From positions 186,001 to 250,000 of the forward strand of contig NZ_JAUOTP010000004.1 of assembly GCF_030546695.1 (NCBI RefSeq): DNA of 64,000 bases, in the 5' to 3' direction. Each line of letters starts with the position of its first letter. Positions within the stretch are counted from its first letter, which is position 1. The DNA comes from Sphingomonas natans. GTDB lineage: Bacteria; Pseudomonadota; Alphaproteobacteria; Sphingomonadales; Sphingomonadaceae. Under the pieces are notes generated by a model. The model did not search any database. It was not told where the DNA came from and saw only the letters and a list, made by a program, of their open reading frames with translations. The position numbers and the translations under genes were made by a program. Below are positions 51,861 to 60,467 of the stretch, piece after piece.

Positions 51861-52554
51861 AGGCCAGCGCCGCCAGCCATTCGGCGATCATCGCCCGCCC
51901 GGCGGCGACGGCAGCCGGCCCCGCGCTGGCGTGATCGGCTCGGATCGTGGCGACATCTGTGTTGGCTGCTGCGATATAGTCTTCCGCCTGCAGCCAATCC
52001 TCGATGCGCGGATCCTCGCCCATCTCGGCATGGAATTGGAGCGCGAGCTGGCGGCGGCCGCGTCGGAAGGCCTGGTGGGTGAAGCGTGGCGTCTCGGCGA
52101 GATGCTCGCACCGCTCCGGCAGATCGAACGTGTCGCCATGCCAGTGGAGGACGCGGACGCCGGCCAGATGGCGCAGCGGCGACTCCGCTCCTGTCGGAGT
52201 CAACGCGATCGGCGCGAAGCCGACTTCCTTCGTTGGACCGGGATAGACGCGCGCACCGAGCGCGGCCGCCATCATCTGGCTGCCGAAACAGACGCCGAGC
52301 GTCGGCCGGTCCGCCTCCAGCCGACGCGCGAGCCGCTTGAGCTGGCAGGCGATCCACGGAAATTCGGCTTGTTCGTAGACGCCGAGCGGCCCGCCCATCA
52401 TGATGAGCAGATCGGGCGCGACCAGATCGATCTTCGGAAAGGCCGGATCGACGACGTCGATCCGATCGATCTCGTACCCCGCCTGCTCGATCGGCAGGCG
52501 GAAGCCGGCGACGCCTTCATACGGCACATGACGGATGATCAAAGCGCGCTTCAT
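51859..52554 (-). CDS. Class I glutamine amidotransferase-like protein
   Basis: 231 residues. Nucleophile Cys89 in LGVCFGSQM, and His175 and Glu177 in ALQFHAEM, complete the class I triad. Preceding MMGGPLGVYEQAEFPWI is the usual GATase1 oxyanion region. Members of this stand-alone group (GMP-synthase-like or gamma-glutamyl hydrolases) act on glutamine or gamma-glutamyl compounds; the acceptor is not evident. Stop falls inside the shared terminator at 51859. Confidence 0.9.
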   Translation of the reverse strand: MKRALIIRHVPYEGVAGFRLPIEQAGYEIDRIDVVDPAFPKIDLVAPDLLIMMGGPLGVYEQAEFPWIACQLKRLARRLEADRPTLGVCFGSQMMAAALGARVYPGPTKEVGFAPIALTPTGAESPLRHLAGVRVLHWHGDTFDLPERCEHLAETPRFTHQAFRRGRRQLALQFHAEMGEDPRIEDWLQAEDYIAAANTDVATIRADHASAGPAAVAAGRAMIAEWLAALA

Positions 52555-52627
52555 CGGTACGAGCTTAGAAGGCTCGCGGCAAATGTGGCGCTAGATTATC
52601 TTCTGCCCGCAAAATGCGAGGATGAGA

Positions 52628-52657
52628 TTGTCATCCCGGCGAGCGCCGGGATGACAA
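52628..52657. repeat. Short perfect palindrome (REP-like)
   Basis: TTGTCATCCCGGCG, AG, CGCCGGGATGACAA: perfect 14-base arms with a 2-base loop. The TCATCCCGGCG...CGCCGGGATGA type is a common dispersed palindrome in sphingomonads and other proteobacteria. It stands 6 bases after the stop of the nitronate-monooxygenase-like gene. Confidence 0.9.
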
Positions 52658-52663
52658 AATGGC

Positions 52664-54067
52664 TCAATCGCCGCTCAGGATACGATCGACGAGTTGCTTC
52701 ACGGTGGGCACGAAGCCGTTCGAGTAGAAGGGATCCTGCTTGAACTTGTAGGCCGAGTGGCCCGCGAACATCAGATTTTCGTCGACGGGCCCGCCATGCG
52801 CGATGTCCTGGAGCGTCTTCTGGATGCAGAAGCTGCGCGGATCGGCGAGCCGGCCCGTGCTGTTGCCCTCGGTATCCGCCCAGGCCGAAAAGCTGCACTG
52901 GCTGAGGCAGCCCATGCAATCCGCCTGATCCTTGCGGATGATCTTCATCTCCTCGGGCGTGACGAAGACGAGCGTGTTGTCGGGCGTCTTGAGCGCGGTC
53001 GTGAAGCCGCGGCCATACCATTCACGCGCGCGGTGAAGATCGCCGAGCGTGACCCAGAAGCTCTTGCCCTTCACGCCGACGTCGAGCTGGAACTGGTGAT
53101 CGCCCGCCGCTTCCATCGAGAAGGCGATCTGCCGCTCCGATCGCGCTTCCAGATTGCGCAGGAACGGCGTGCGGACCGCCGACGAATAGAAGCCGGTCGG
53201 CGAGAAGCGGTGGAGCAGGATGTCGCCCTCGTCGAGCATGGTCAGCCGATCCTTCCATTCCTGGCTGATCGGGCTTTCCTGCGTGAGCAACGGCCGCGTG
53301 CCGAACTGGAAGGCGATCGCGCCCAGCTCGGGATTGTCGATCCAATGATCCCAATCGCGCAGATACCAGACGCCGCCCGCCATGATGATCGGCACGTCTT
53401 CGGAGACACCGCCCGCGCGCATCGTCTCGCGCAGCGCCTTGACGCGCGGATAGGGATCCTGGGGTGCGCGCGGATCTTCCGCATTGGAAAGGCCATTATG
53501 CCCGCCGGCGAGCCAGGGATCTTCATAGACCACGCCCGACAGCCATTCCGACGCCTTGGAATATGCACGCTTCCAAAGGGCATTGAAGGCGCGACCGGAG
53601 CTGACGATCGGCAGATAGCTGACGCCGTAGGAGGCCGCGATCTCGGACAATTTGTACGGCATGCCCGCGCCGCAGGTGACGCCCGCAACCATGCCGCGCG
53701 TCTTTTCCAGCACGCCGTGGAGGACGCGCTGCGCGCCGCCCATTTCCCACAGCACGTTGATGTTGATCGCGCCCTTGCCGCCGGCAATCTCGAAGGCGCG
53801 CTTCACCTGCTCGACGGCGCCGTCGATCGCATATTGGACGAGCTCCTCGTGGCGATCGCGGCGCGTGAGCGCGCGATAGATCTGGGGGATGATCTTGCCC
53901 TCCGGATCATAGCTGTCGGCGTTGACAGCGGAGACGGTGCCGATGCCGCCCGCCGCCGCCCAGGCGCCCGCGCTTGCATGGTTCGAGACCGCGACACCCT
54001 TGCCGCCCTCGATCAGCGGCCAGACTTCGCGGCCACCGTAACGTATCGGGCGCAGACCCTTGAACAA
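52664..54067 (-). CDS. Nitronate monooxygenase-like flavoprotein with C-terminal Cys cluster
   Basis: 467 residues, longer than the roughly 320-350 of ordinary nitronate monooxygenases. The FMN TIM barrel occupies about 1-330: AAGGIGTVSAVN, VAGVTCGAGMPYKLSEIA, DVPIIMAGGVW and FQFGTRPLLTQES. The extra C-terminal part contains CMGCLSQC followed 22 residues later by another Cys, a C-x2-C-x3-C-x22-C pattern suggestive of a metal or Fe-S cluster. Related TIM-barrel flavoproteins such as 2,4-dienoyl-CoA reductase have a cluster after the barrel. True substrate unknown. Located 75 bases downstream of the alpha/beta hydrolase gene on the same strand. Confidence 0.88.
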   Translation of the reverse strand: MFKGLRPIRYGGREVWPLIEGGKGVAVSNHASAGAWAAAGGIGTVSAVNADSYDPEGKIIPQIYRALTRRDRHEELVQYAIDGAVEQVKRAFEIAGGKGAININVLWEMGGAQRVLHGVLEKTRGMVAGVTCGAGMPYKLSEIAASYGVSYLPIVSSGRAFNALWKRAYSKASEWLSGVVYEDPWLAGGHNGLSNAEDPRAPQDPYPRVKALRETMRAGGVSEDVPIIMAGGVWYLRDWDHWIDNPELGAIAFQFGTRPLLTQESPISQEWKDRLTMLDEGDILLHRFSPTGFYSSAVRTPFLRNLEARSERQIAFSMEAAGDHQFQLDVGVKGKSFWVTLGDLHRAREWYGRGFTTALKTPDNTLVFVTPEEMKIIRKDQADCMGCLSQCSFSAWADTEGNSTGRLADPRSFCIQKTLQDIAHGGPVDENLMFAGHSAYKFKQDPFYSNGFVPTVKQLVDRILSGD

Positions 54068-54142
54068 ACCTTCCTCCGACGAAACTCTCTCACGCTTATA
54101 AGAGAAAGCGTCTGGGATTGCGCGATCAAAGTTGTTGCGGAC

Positions 54143-55009
54143 CTATTCGAGGCGCGGCGCATCAATCCGGGCGAGCAGGCGATCGATCGCGGCGACGCAT
54201 TCGGGCTCGTCCAGCGTGGGCGCGTGGCCGATCCGGGGGACCGTGAGCAGCTCCATCAAGGGCAGGCGTTCGATCATCCGCGCCGCGGGCGCTTCGCTCA
54301 AAATGTCCGATAATGCGCCCCGAACGAGCAGAGCGGGCAGGCCTTCGAAGCCGTCGATCAGCGGCCACGGATCCGGCGCGGGATCGGGCGGCGGCAAGGA
54401 AAAGGGAATCGCGATCGCCGGATCATAATCGGTGACGATCCGACCGGCTTCCTCACGCGCGATCCGATGCGCCATGCCCAGCCAGTCGGCGGCTCCGTAA
54501 TCGGGATAAGCGGCAGCGTGCGTCGCAGCCTGCGCCGCCGCAGCGGCATCCCAGTCCGGCCAACTCTCGCCCGTCCCCGCATAGCTCGCGATGCGCGCGA
54601 CGCCGGCCGGATCGATGACCGGGCCGATATCGTTCAGCAGGATGCCGGCGAGGAGCGCCGGTTCGATCGTGCCGAGCAGCATGGCGACGATGCCGCCCAG
54701 CGAGGTGCCGAACAGGGCAACCGGCCCGAGCGCGAGCCCGTGAAGCAGCGCGCGGACGTCCCCGGCATAGACGGGCGGAACATAGGTCATCGGATCGGGC
54801 GCATATTGGCTCAGGCCCCGCCCGCGCAGTTCCACCACGATCACGCGCCGCGGTCCCGACAGCCGCTCCGCGAGCGTCGCGAAATCGCGCGCGTTGCGGG
54901 TCAGACCGGGCACGCAAAGCAACGGCGTCGCCGCGTCGCTGCCGGGATAGTCCCGATAATGGAGCGTCAGGCCGTCCGCCGAAAGCCAAGTGCGATCCTC
55001 ATAGGGCAT
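54143..55009 (-). CDS. Alpha/beta-fold hydrolase
   Basis: 288 residues. Oxyanion region LCVPGLTRNARDF, nucleophile Ser in LFGTSLGGIVAM (about 102), acid likely in VRGALSDILSE (about 238) and His in RIGHAPTLDEPE (about 265). Typical of esterases or haloperoxidase-like hydrolases; no membrane helix or signal. Substrate not evident. The gene is divergent from selO (53-base gap) and leads into the nitronate-monooxygenase-like gene. Confidence 0.9.
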   Translation of the reverse strand: MPYEDRTWLSADGLTLHYRDYPGSDAATPLLCVPGLTRNARDFATLAERLSGPRRVIVVELRGRGLSQYAPDPMTYVPPVYAGDVRALLHGLALGPVALFGTSLGGIVAMLLGTIEPALLAGILLNDIGPVIDPAGVARIASYAGTGESWPDWDAAAAAQAATHAAAYPDYGAADWLGMAHRIAREEAGRIVTDYDPAIAIPFSLPPPDPAPDPWPLIDGFEGLPALLVRGALSDILSEAPAARMIERLPLMELLTVPRIGHAPTLDEPECVAAIDRLLARIDAPRLE

Positions 55010-55062
55010 GACGGCGGATCCTCCGGTTGCGCGAGAAGGCAGGGCAGCACCATATCGCGGCT

Positions 55063-56469
55063 ATGGCCCATGATCCGCAACCCACGCAATTCCGCCCGTC
55101 AACCGCGATCGACGACGTGGCGGACTTTCTGGCCGACCCGGTGGCGGCGGCAGACTTCCCAGAGCACATCCTGCGCTTCCGCAACGACAAGGCAGCCGCG
55201 CAGGTCGGCCTCGCGACGCTCGACGATCCTGCGTGGACCGATCATTTCGGCCGCTTCCAACCGCTGCCGGGCAGCCTGCCACAGCCGCTGGCGCTGCGCT
55301 ATCACGGGCACCAGTTCCGATCCTACAATCCAGACATCGGCGACGGGCGCGGTTTCCTGTTCGCGCAGCTGCTGGACGATCGCGATCGGCTGTTGGACCT
55401 GGGGACCAAGGGATCGGGCCAGACGCCCTATAGCCGCTTCGGCGACGGGCGGCTGACGCTGAAGGGCGGGGTGCGCGAGATCCTCGCGACCGAAATGCTG
55501 GAGGCTCTGGGCGTACGCACCTCACGCACCTTCTCGCTCATCGAGACAGGCGAAGCGCTCCATCGCGGCGATGAGCCCTCGCCGACGCGCTCGGCAGTGT
55601 TGGTGCGGCTCAGCCACAGCCATATCCGGATCGGCAGCTTCCAGCGACTGGCGACGCTAGGCCTGATCGACGAGATCGGCCGCCTCGCCCGCTACGTGCT
55701 CCGCCATCTCTATGGCGAGGAACCGGGCGCCGATCCGGAACTGCGCCTCCTGGAGCTGGTCGTGGCCGGCACGGCGCGGCTTGCCGCCTCCTATATGGCG
55801 GCGGGATTCGTCCACGGCGTGCTCAACACCGACAATATCAACGTCACCGCCGAGAGCTTCGACTATGGCCCGTGGCGCTTCACGCCGCACTGGGAGCCGG
55901 GCTTCACCGCCGCTTATTTCGATCATCAGGGGCTCTACGCGTTCGGACGTCAGGCACATGCGATTCACTGGAACCTCGTCCAGCTCGCGATCGCCCTGTC
56001 GAGCGTCCAACCGGTGGAGGCGCTGGCGCCGATCCTCGATACGTTCCCGGCCGCCTACGAGGCTGCAATGGTCGATGCGATGCTCGGGCGACTCGGCCTC
56101 GCCCACGCGAACGAAGCCGCCGATCTCGCGCTGGTCCAGGCGATCGAGGAAGCGCTGGCGCTCGGCACGGTCACGATCGACCGCTTCTTCTTCGACTGGG
56201 CCGGCGGGCGGCGCCGATCACCCTCGCCTGCCGACCAGGCTTATGAAGCGCCAGCCTTCGTTGCGCTGGCTCGCTCGATCGACGGCCGCGCAGCGGCGGG
56301 ATCGATCGATCACCCCTTCTGGGCGGACGCCGATCCGTGCTCGATGCATATCGACGAGGTGGAGGCGATCTGGTCGGCGATCGATCGCGACGACGACTGG
56401 CGACCGCTGGAGACCAAGGTCACCGCCATCCGGCGCATGGGCGAGGCTATGGCAGGCTTGCGCGGCTGA
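55063..56469 (+). CDS. selO: Protein adenylyltransferase SelO (YdiU family)
   Basis: 468 residues from the ATG at 55063 (MAHDPQPTQFRPSTAID). SelO pseudokinase hallmarks: LRYHGHQFRSYNPDIGDGRG (about 78-97), DLGTKGSGQTPYSRFGDGRL (about 115-134), GGVREILATEML and the active-site HGVLNTDNINV with FDYGPWRF (about 250-275). It attaches AMP to protein Ser, Thr or Tyr hydroxyls and is linked to redox control. No selenocysteine is encoded. Length is close to the 478 of E. coli SelO. Confidence 0.95.
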   Translation: MAHDPQPTQFRPSTAIDDVADFLADPVAAADFPEHILRFRNDKAAAQVGLATLDDPAWTDHFGRFQPLPGSLPQPLALRYHGHQFRSYNPDIGDGRGFLFAQLLDDRDRLLDLGTKGSGQTPYSRFGDGRLTLKGGVREILATEMLEALGVRTSRTFSLIETGEALHRGDEPSPTRSAVLVRLSHSHIRIGSFQRLATLGLIDEIGRLARYVLRHLYGEEPGADPELRLLELVVAGTARLAASYMAAGFVHGVLNTDNINVTAESFDYGPWRFTPHWEPGFTAAYFDHQGLYAFGRQAHAIHWNLVQLAIALSSVQPVEALAPILDTFPAAYEAAMVDAMLGRLGLAHANEAADLALVQAIEEALALGTVTIDRFFFDWAGGRRRSPSPADQAYEAPAFVALARSIDGRAAAGSIDHPFWADADPCSMHIDEVEAIWSAIDRDDDWRPLETKVTAIRRMGEAMAGLRG

Positions 56470-56520
56470 CAGCGCGACGAAACGAACGTACGGGCGCCGG
56501 CGAAAAGCCCAATCCGTTTG

Positions 56521-57195
56521 CTAAGGCGTCACCCGCCGGCGGCCGGGATGCCCCAGCCCCATCCGATCGAGCTCCGGCTCCCTATCCGCAAACTGGTGCT
56601 TCAGCGCGCCGCCGATGTGGAGCACGAGCAAGGCGAGCAACAGCCAGCCGCCGATCAGATGGAATTTCTCGATCCGCTCGTGCAGCTCACGCTGCTCGGC
56701 GACGCCCTCGGGTGCGCGGCCGATCTCGTTGACCGGGCCGATCAGCGGGAGCGCGAATGCGTTCCAGACCATGATCGGCTTGCGGGGTGCCGGCGCAGGC
56801 GCCCCCGGCGGCGCCTTCGCGGCGCGCTGCGCGGCGGCGTAGTCCGCGCCGGGCGATCCGATCGGCGGATTGGCCGAGACGAGCGCCCAGCCCGAGAAGG
56901 GCAGCAGGACCATCGCGCAATACAGCAGGAAGTGGACGACATGCGCCATGTTCGCCTCCCACTTCTTCATCGGCAGGAAGGGCGGCGGCTTGTGCGTCAG
57001 TCGCCAGACGACGCGGACGATCGTGAGCGCGAGAATCGTGATGCCCGACGAGATGTGCCACAGGAAGAAGCCGCGCGGCATGATCGGCCGCAGGAGGCCG
57101 GACGCGAGATTGTAGAAGATGGCAAGCGCGATCAGCCAGTGGAGCCACATCGCCACGCGCGTGTAGCGGGCACTGTCGGTATATCTCGTCGCCAT
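56521..57195 (-). CDS. Cytochrome b561 family protein
   Basis: 224 residues from the ATG at 57195, preceded by AGGAGGGCGCG, a very strong ribosome site. Four membrane helices with paired haem-ligand His: WLHWL (about 18), LWHISSG (about 46), HVVHFLLY (about 87-90) and HLIGGWLLLALLVLHIGG (about 178-193). A long periplasmic loop separates helices 3 and 4. Di-haem b protein that moves electrons from the quinone pool, to a periplasmic acceptor such as superoxide in CybB. Divergent from the sulfur operon. Confidence 0.9.
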   Translation of the reverse strand: MATRYTDSARYTRVAMWLHWLIALAIFYNLASGLLRPIMPRGFFLWHISSGITILALTIVRVVWRLTHKPPPFLPMKKWEANMAHVVHFLLYCAMVLLPFSGWALVSANPPIGSPGADYAAAQRAAKAPPGAPAPAPRKPIMVWNAFALPLIGPVNEIGRAPEGVAEQRELHERIEKFHLIGGWLLLALLVLHIGGALKHQFADREPELDRMGLGHPGRRRVTP

Positions 57196-57332
57196 CGCGC
57201 CCTCCTGAACGGACCGGACAGTAACGTGCCGCAACGGGCGGTCAACCGCGCCACAGGCCGTGAAAAACTTATGCTACGACCACACCAAGATAGCTTGCAT
57301 TGCGCCGGAAGCCGGGGGATCGCATCTGCGAC

Positions 57333-58127
57333 ATGATGGCATCCCTCCTCGATCCGGACGCGCGCGGGCGCGTGATTCTCGTCGGCGCGGGGCCTGGCGA
57401 CCCCGGGCTGCTGACGGTGCGCGCCGTGGAGGCGCTCAAGCTGGCCGATGTGGTCGTGCATGACGGCCTGATCGATCCTGCCGTGCTGGATCTGGCGCCA
57501 GCCGCCGCGCAGCGCATCTCGGTCGCCAAGACACGTGCCCGGCACACGCTGCCGCAGGAGGCGATCAATGCGCTGATCGTCGCGCATGTCCGCGCCGGAT
57601 CGATCGTCGTGCGCCTGAAGGGCGGCGATCCGTTCGTATTCGGGCGCGGCGGCGAAGAGGTCGAGGCGGTGCGCGCCGCCGGCCTGCGCGTCGAGGTGGT
57701 GCCCGGCGTCTCCGCGGCACTGGGTTGCGCGGCGGAAGCGATGCTGCCGCTCACGCATCGCGACTGGTCCAGCGCGGTCAGCTTCGTCGCGGGCCAATGC
57801 AAGGGGCTGTCCGAACAGGACTGGTCCGGGCTGGCCGGCAAGGGGCGTACGCTCGTGATCTACATGGGCGTCGCCTCGGGCGGCTGCATCGCCGACAAGT
57901 TGATGAGCGACGGACTTGCGCCGGACCTGCCGGTCGCGGTGCTGGAGCGGGGCACCCTGCCCGGCGCCCGCGCGATGCGGACGGTGCTGGCCGATCTCGG
58001 CGGGCTGCTCGCCCGCGAGAAGGTCGCGAGCCCGGCGATCATCGTCGTCGGCGAGGTGGTGTTGCTTTCGGACGCGGTGAATCGGATGCAGCATTTCGCG
58101 CAACAGGCTGAGGTGATCGCGTCGTGA
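57333..58127 (+). CDS. cobA: Uroporphyrinogen-III C-methyltransferase
   Basis: 264 residues from the ATG at 57333; a TTG start at 57300 would add 11 basic residues. SUMT signatures: RVILVGAGPGDPGLLTVRA (about 13-31), VRLKGGDPFVFGRGGEEVEA (about 90-109) and VVPGVSAAL. With SAM it makes precorrin-2, the precursor of sirohaem (needed by the CysI encoded two genes on) and of cobalamin. It heads an operon with DUF2849, cysI, DUF934 and cysH; no dehydrogenase/chelatase domain is fused. GTGA overlap with the next gene. Confidence 0.94.
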   Translation: MMASLLDPDARGRVILVGAGPGDPGLLTVRAVEALKLADVVVHDGLIDPAVLDLAPAAAQRISVAKTRARHTLPQEAINALIVAHVRAGSIVVRLKGGDPFVFGRGGEEVEAVRAAGLRVEVVPGVSAALGCAAEAMLPLTHRDWSSAVSFVAGQCKGLSEQDWSGLAGKGRTLVIYMGVASGGCIADKLMSDGLAPDLPVAVLERGTLPGARAMRTVLADLGGLLAREKVASPAIIVVGEVVLLSDAVNRMQHFAQQAEVIAS

Positions 58128-58402
58128 AACTGGTGACCGGCAACGATCTCGTCTCGGGCGACGTCATCTGGTGGACCGGCAGCGGCTGGTCGCGCTTCAT
58201 TGCCGATGCGGTCGACTCGGGCACCGAGGGCGAGGCGATCGGCAAGCGCGAGGAAGCTGCCTTGCGCGTCAACGGCCCCTATGTGGTGGAGGCTGCGGAC
58301 GGCCCGTTCGCGCCCGTGCCGCTGCATATCAAGGAACGTATCCGCGCCTCGGGACCGACCGTCCGGACCGATCTCGGCGTGCAGGCAGAGAAGCAGCACT
58401 GA
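58124..58402 (+). CDS. DUF2849 domain protein (sulfite-reductase operon)
   Basis: 92 residues from a GTG start overlapping the cobA stop by 4 bases. MKLVTGNDLVSGDVIWWTGS at the start and GPYVVEAADGPFAPVPLHIKERIR toward the end are the DUF2849 features. The family is almost always next to cysI in alphaproteobacteria, so a role in sirohaem delivery or reductase assembly is likely but unproven. Stop overlaps the cysI start by one base (TGATG). No signal or membrane helix. Confidence 0.9.
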   Translation: MKLVTGNDLVSGDVIWWTGSGWSRFIADAVDSGTEGEAIGKREEAALRVNGPYVVEAADGPFAPVPLHIKERIRASGPTVRTDLGVQAEKQH

Positions 58403-60048
58403 TGTACAAATATGACGAATATGATCAGGCGATCGTCGATGCGCGCGTCGAGGAGTTCCGCGACCAGTGCAACCGGCGCCTGTCGGGCGAGATGACCGAG
58501 GACCAGTTCAAGCCGCTGCGGCTGATGAACGGACTCTATCTCCAGCTCCATGCTTATATGCTGCGTGTCGCGGTGCCCTATGGCACGCTCGACAGCCGGC
58601 AGATGCACATGCTGGCGCATATCGCGCGCAAATATGATCGCGGCTACGGCCATTTCACGACGCGCCAGAACCTCCAGTACAATTGGATCAAGCTGGACGA
58701 TGCCGCCGACATCCTCGCCGAGTTGGCGACGGTCGAGATGCATGCGATCCAGACGAGCGGCAATTGCATCCGCAATATCTCGGCCGATCAATATGCGGGC
58801 GCGGCCGCCGACGAGGTCGCGGACCCTCGCCCCTATGCCGAGCTGCTGCGCCAGTGGAGCACCTTCCACCCCGAATTCCTGCTGCTGCCCCGCAAGTTCA
58901 AGATCGCGGTGATCGGCGCGGACGAGGATCGCGCGGCGATGAAGCTGCACGATATCGGGCTGAAGCTGGTGAGGAATGCCGCCGGCGCGCTGGGCTTCGA
59001 AGTCTATGTCGGTGGCGGCCAGGGGCGGACGCCGATGGTGGCGCCGCTTATCCGCGAGTTCCTGCCCGCCGACGATCTGGTCAGCTATCTGGAAGCGTGC
59101 CTGCGCGTCTACAATCGCTATGGCCGGCGCGACAATCTCTACAAGGCGCGGATCAAGATCCTCGTCCACGAGATCGGCGCGGACGAATATCGCCGGCAGG
59201 TCGAGGAGGAATATCTCCACGTGAAGACGCTGGGCCTCGACCCGCCCGCGGCCGAACTGGAACGGATCGCGGCGATGTTCGCGCTGCCGCCGCTCGATCC
59301 GAACGCACCCGGCGAGATCGAGCGGAGCGATCCCGATTTCGCCCTGTGGCTCGACCAGCAGGTCGTCGATCACAAGGTGCCCGGCCATGCGATCGTGACG
59401 ATCAGCCTGAAGCCGACCGGCGGTATTCCCGGCGACGCCTCGGCCGACCAGATCGACGCGATGGCCAAGCTCGCGCAGGTGTTCAGCCATGACGAACTGC
59501 GCGTCACGCACGCGCAGAACATCGTGCTGCCGCATGTCCGCAAGGCGGATCTCTATGCGATCTGGACGCGGCTGGAGGAAACGGGACTGGCGACGCCGAA
59601 CCTGGATCTCGTCACCGACATCATCGCCTGCCCCGGCCTCGATTATTGCGCGCTCGCCAATGCGCGCTCGATCCCGCTCGCGCAGAAGATCACCGAGCGC
59701 TTCGCCAATCTCGATCGCCAGCGCGATCTGGGCGAGGTGAAGCTCAAGATATCGGGCTGCATCAATGCCTGCGGGCATCACCATGCCGGCCATATCGGCA
59801 TCCTCGGCGTCGATCGGAAAGGCGAGGAGAATTACCAGCTCTCCTTCGGCGGATCGGGCGCGGAGGATGCGAGCGTGGGCAAGATCATCGGCCCGGGCTT
59901 CTCCGAGGACGGGGTGGTCGACGCGGTCGAGAAGGCGCTGGAGACCTATCGCGGCATCCGCGTGGAGGGAGAGCGCTTCCTCGACACCTATCGCCGCGTC
60001 GGGCCCGAGCCGTTCAAGGCCGCCATCTACGAGAAGGCGCCGGCATGA
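58402..60048 (+). CDS. cysI: Sulfite reductase haemoprotein (nitrite/sulfite reductase family)
   Basis: 548 residues from the ATG at 58402 (MYKYDEYDQAIVDARVEEF). Two-fold ferredoxin-like repeats; HFTTRQNLQYNWIKL (about 77) is the substrate/sirohaem Arg region. The coupled sirohaem-[4Fe-4S] Cys are at about 410 and 416 (CPGLDYC) and about 453 and 457 (SGCINACGHHHAGHIG). It reduces sulfite to sulfide with six electrons, probably from ferredoxin or via the neighbouring DUF934/FPR route, because no flavoprotein subunit (CysJ) is present. Overlaps DUF934 by 4 bases (ATGA). Confidence 0.96.
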   Translation: MYKYDEYDQAIVDARVEEFRDQCNRRLSGEMTEDQFKPLRLMNGLYLQLHAYMLRVAVPYGTLDSRQMHMLAHIARKYDRGYGHFTTRQNLQYNWIKLDDAADILAELATVEMHAIQTSGNCIRNISADQYAGAAADEVADPRPYAELLRQWSTFHPEFLLLPRKFKIAVIGADEDRAAMKLHDIGLKLVRNAAGALGFEVYVGGGQGRTPMVAPLIREFLPADDLVSYLEACLRVYNRYGRRDNLYKARIKILVHEIGADEYRRQVEEEYLHVKTLGLDPPAAELERIAAMFALPPLDPNAPGEIERSDPDFALWLDQQVVDHKVPGHAIVTISLKPTGGIPGDASADQIDAMAKLAQVFSHDELRVTHAQNIVLPHVRKADLYAIWTRLEETGLATPNLDLVTDIIACPGLDYCALANARSIPLAQKITERFANLDRQRDLGEVKLKISGCINACGHHHAGHIGILGVDRKGEENYQLSFGGSGAEDASVGKIIGPGFSEDGVVDAVEKALETYRGIRVEGERFLDTYRRVGPEPFKAAIYEKAPA

Positions 60049-60467
60049 GCCTGATCCGCTTTCGCGTCGACGAGGCGCATGAGGAGCCCGCCGTCACGCT
60101 CGATGCCTTTCTCGGCCAGTCGAACGCGACCGCCGTCCGCGTCGAGCCGGGCGAGGACGCGCGCGTGCTGTTGCCGTTCCTCGATCGGCTGCAACTCATC
60201 GAAATCGCCTTTCCCAAGTTTCGCGACGGGCGTGGCTATTCCTCGGCGCGGATCCTGCGCGAGTCCGGCTTTACCGGCGAGTTGCGTGCCGCCGGCGACG
60301 TGCTGCTCGATCAGGTCGTGATCCTGCGCCGCTGCGGCTTCGACGCGTTGGCGAGCGATCATGTGCTGGATCTGGCGAAGGTCGAGGAGGCGCTCGCCCG
60401 CTTCCCCGCCGTCTACCAGAAGGCGGCGGACGCCAAGCCACCCGTCTGGGCGTTGCGGCATGGCTAA
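60045..60467 (+). CDS. DUF934 domain protein (sulfite-reduction accessory)
   Basis: 140 residues from the ATG at 60045 overlapping cysI. Family features: RVEPGEDARVLLPFLDRLQL, then FPKFRDGRGYSSARILRESGF and GELRAAGDVLLDQV. DUF934 proteins are required for assimilatory sulfite reduction in several alpha- and betaproteobacteria and may act as electron donors or chaperones. Overlaps cysH by 8 bases, so tightly coupled. Confidence 0.92.
   Translation: MSLIRFRVDEAHEEPAVTLDAFLGQSNATAVRVEPGEDARVLLPFLDRLQLIEIAFPKFRDGRGYSSARILRESGFTGELRAAGDVLLDQVVILRRCGFDALASDHVLDLAKVEEALARFPAVYQKAADAKPPVWALRHG

Noticed and set aside
54085-54115. AT-rich CTTATAAGAG segment upstream of the nitronate-monooxygenase-like gene as an operator
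   Set aside because: Only a partial, imperfect dyad; may simply be part of a promoter.
57196-57332. Riboswitch (cobalamin or SAM) upstream of cobA
   Set aside because: Only 137 bases shared with a divergent promoter; none of the conserved boxes or stems of either class are visible.
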